From NCBI RefSeq assembly GCF_000013605.1, contig NC_007908.1, positions 744,001-808,000 on the forward strand: a stretch of 64,000 nucleotides of DNA, given 5' to 3'. The notes under the pieces were generated by a model. That model worked only from the letters and a program-made list of their open reading frames with translations. It was not told the DNA's origin and ran no database searches. Position numbers and translations under genes: made by a program. This DNA comes from Rhodoferax ferrireducens T118 (lineage in GTDB: Bacteria > Pseudomonadota > Gammaproteobacteria > Burkholderiales > Burkholderiaceae_C). Each line of letters opens with the position of its first letter. Within the stretch, counting starts at the first letter, position 1. Below are positions 63,783-64,000 of the stretch, piece after piece.

Positions 63783-64000
63783 TGCCGCGAACAGGGCCAG
63801 AAAGGCGGGCCAATCGAGCGTGCGAAGCAGCAGCATGAAAACAACTTCATTGCTGGCAAAGCCCGCCAGCGCTGTCACCGCGAAACGGCCCAGGCTGGTT
63901 GCCACGCTGGTGGCCGCATCCTTGAAGCTCAACAGCCGGTGCCCGGCAAAGCTGACAAAAAAGGCGACGCAAAATCCCAGCGCATTGGCCAGCTCGGGCC
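63723..64000 (-). CDS. GtrA family membrane protein, 5' part outside window
   Basis: The frame is open to the right edge; visible residues begin ELANALGFCVAFFVSFAGHRLLSF, written here as ELANALGFCVA then FFVSFAGHRLL, and end FVLSRFWAFRR. About three transmembrane helices, typical GtrA-like flippase or carrier protein for undecaprenyl-linked sugars. A TTG within the frame (63932) is not the likely start because family similarity continues upstream. A GT2 glycosyltransferase gene would be expected off the right edge. Confidence 0.82.
   Translation of the reverse strand, partial: PELANALGFCVAFFVSFAGHRLLSFKDAATSVATSLGRFAVTALAGFASNEVVFMLLLRTLDWPAFLALFAALVFAAGQTFVLSRFWAFRR

Overview
The window is a high-GC stretch of a betaproteobacterial chromosome, most likely Burkholderiales, family Comamonadaceae (Rhodoferax/Polaromonas-like). 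The basis is gene order and protein families: hpf-ptsN-hprK, fur/bamE, dapB-exbBD-leuS-lptE-holA, the proteobacterial GshA type, and an XrtA/PEP-CTERM regulator with PrsT. A short dispersed repeat of the kind I associate with Comamonadaceae genomes also fits. I see no tRNA, rRNA, CRISPR array, transposase or phage gene.

Left end (1-7.9 kb): the end of the sigma-54 activator prsR and the TPR lipoprotein prsT are followed by a compact operon. It encodes a Tat-exported protein of unknown function, a PqqD-like protein, an HprK-related kinase and a nucleotidyltransferase, all translationally overlapped, and then an exported trypsin-like protease. A near-consensus sigma-54 promoter with an adjacent dyad lies just before this operon. 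This is the least understood and most interesting part of the window.

7.9-16.6 kb (minus strand): a nucleotide-sugar block (rfbB, rfbD, galE, an NDP-sugar pyrophosphorylase, manC) supplies precursors for surface polysaccharide. Next come a class I CoA-transferase, a hexose-6-phosphate mutarotase, and a hybrid reading frame joining the start of an FxDxF/PEP-CTERM-type protein to the last third of phosphomannomutase. 17-34 kb: housekeeping genes (rlmJ, rplM-rpsI, bactofilin, erpA, anmK, M23 peptidase, tyrS, CDF transporter, dtd, coq7, ilvA, 5'-nucleotidase, ABC transporter, queC, ybeY, phoH).

34-42 kb: ruvA, small envelope proteins, an SHP/DHC/cytochrome b561 electron-transfer cluster, a CoA-binding protein, and a DsbD-type reductase. 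42-64 kb: hpf, ptsN and canonical hprK; fur and bamE; dapB, exbBD, leuS, lptE and holA; two small genes (one DUF3563); proA; a cytochrome c; gshA-kup-gshB; a glutamine amidotransferase; a second CoA-transferase; and a ChbG/HpnK deacetylase with an ArnT-like glycosyltransferase and a convergent GtrA protein at the right edge.

Across the window I aligned twelve copies of a 48-nt dispersed element by hand, plus one doubtful copy. Nine clear copies lie inside genes. Every one of these is read in the single open frame available for its orientation, so the element adds a short peptide without breaking the gene.
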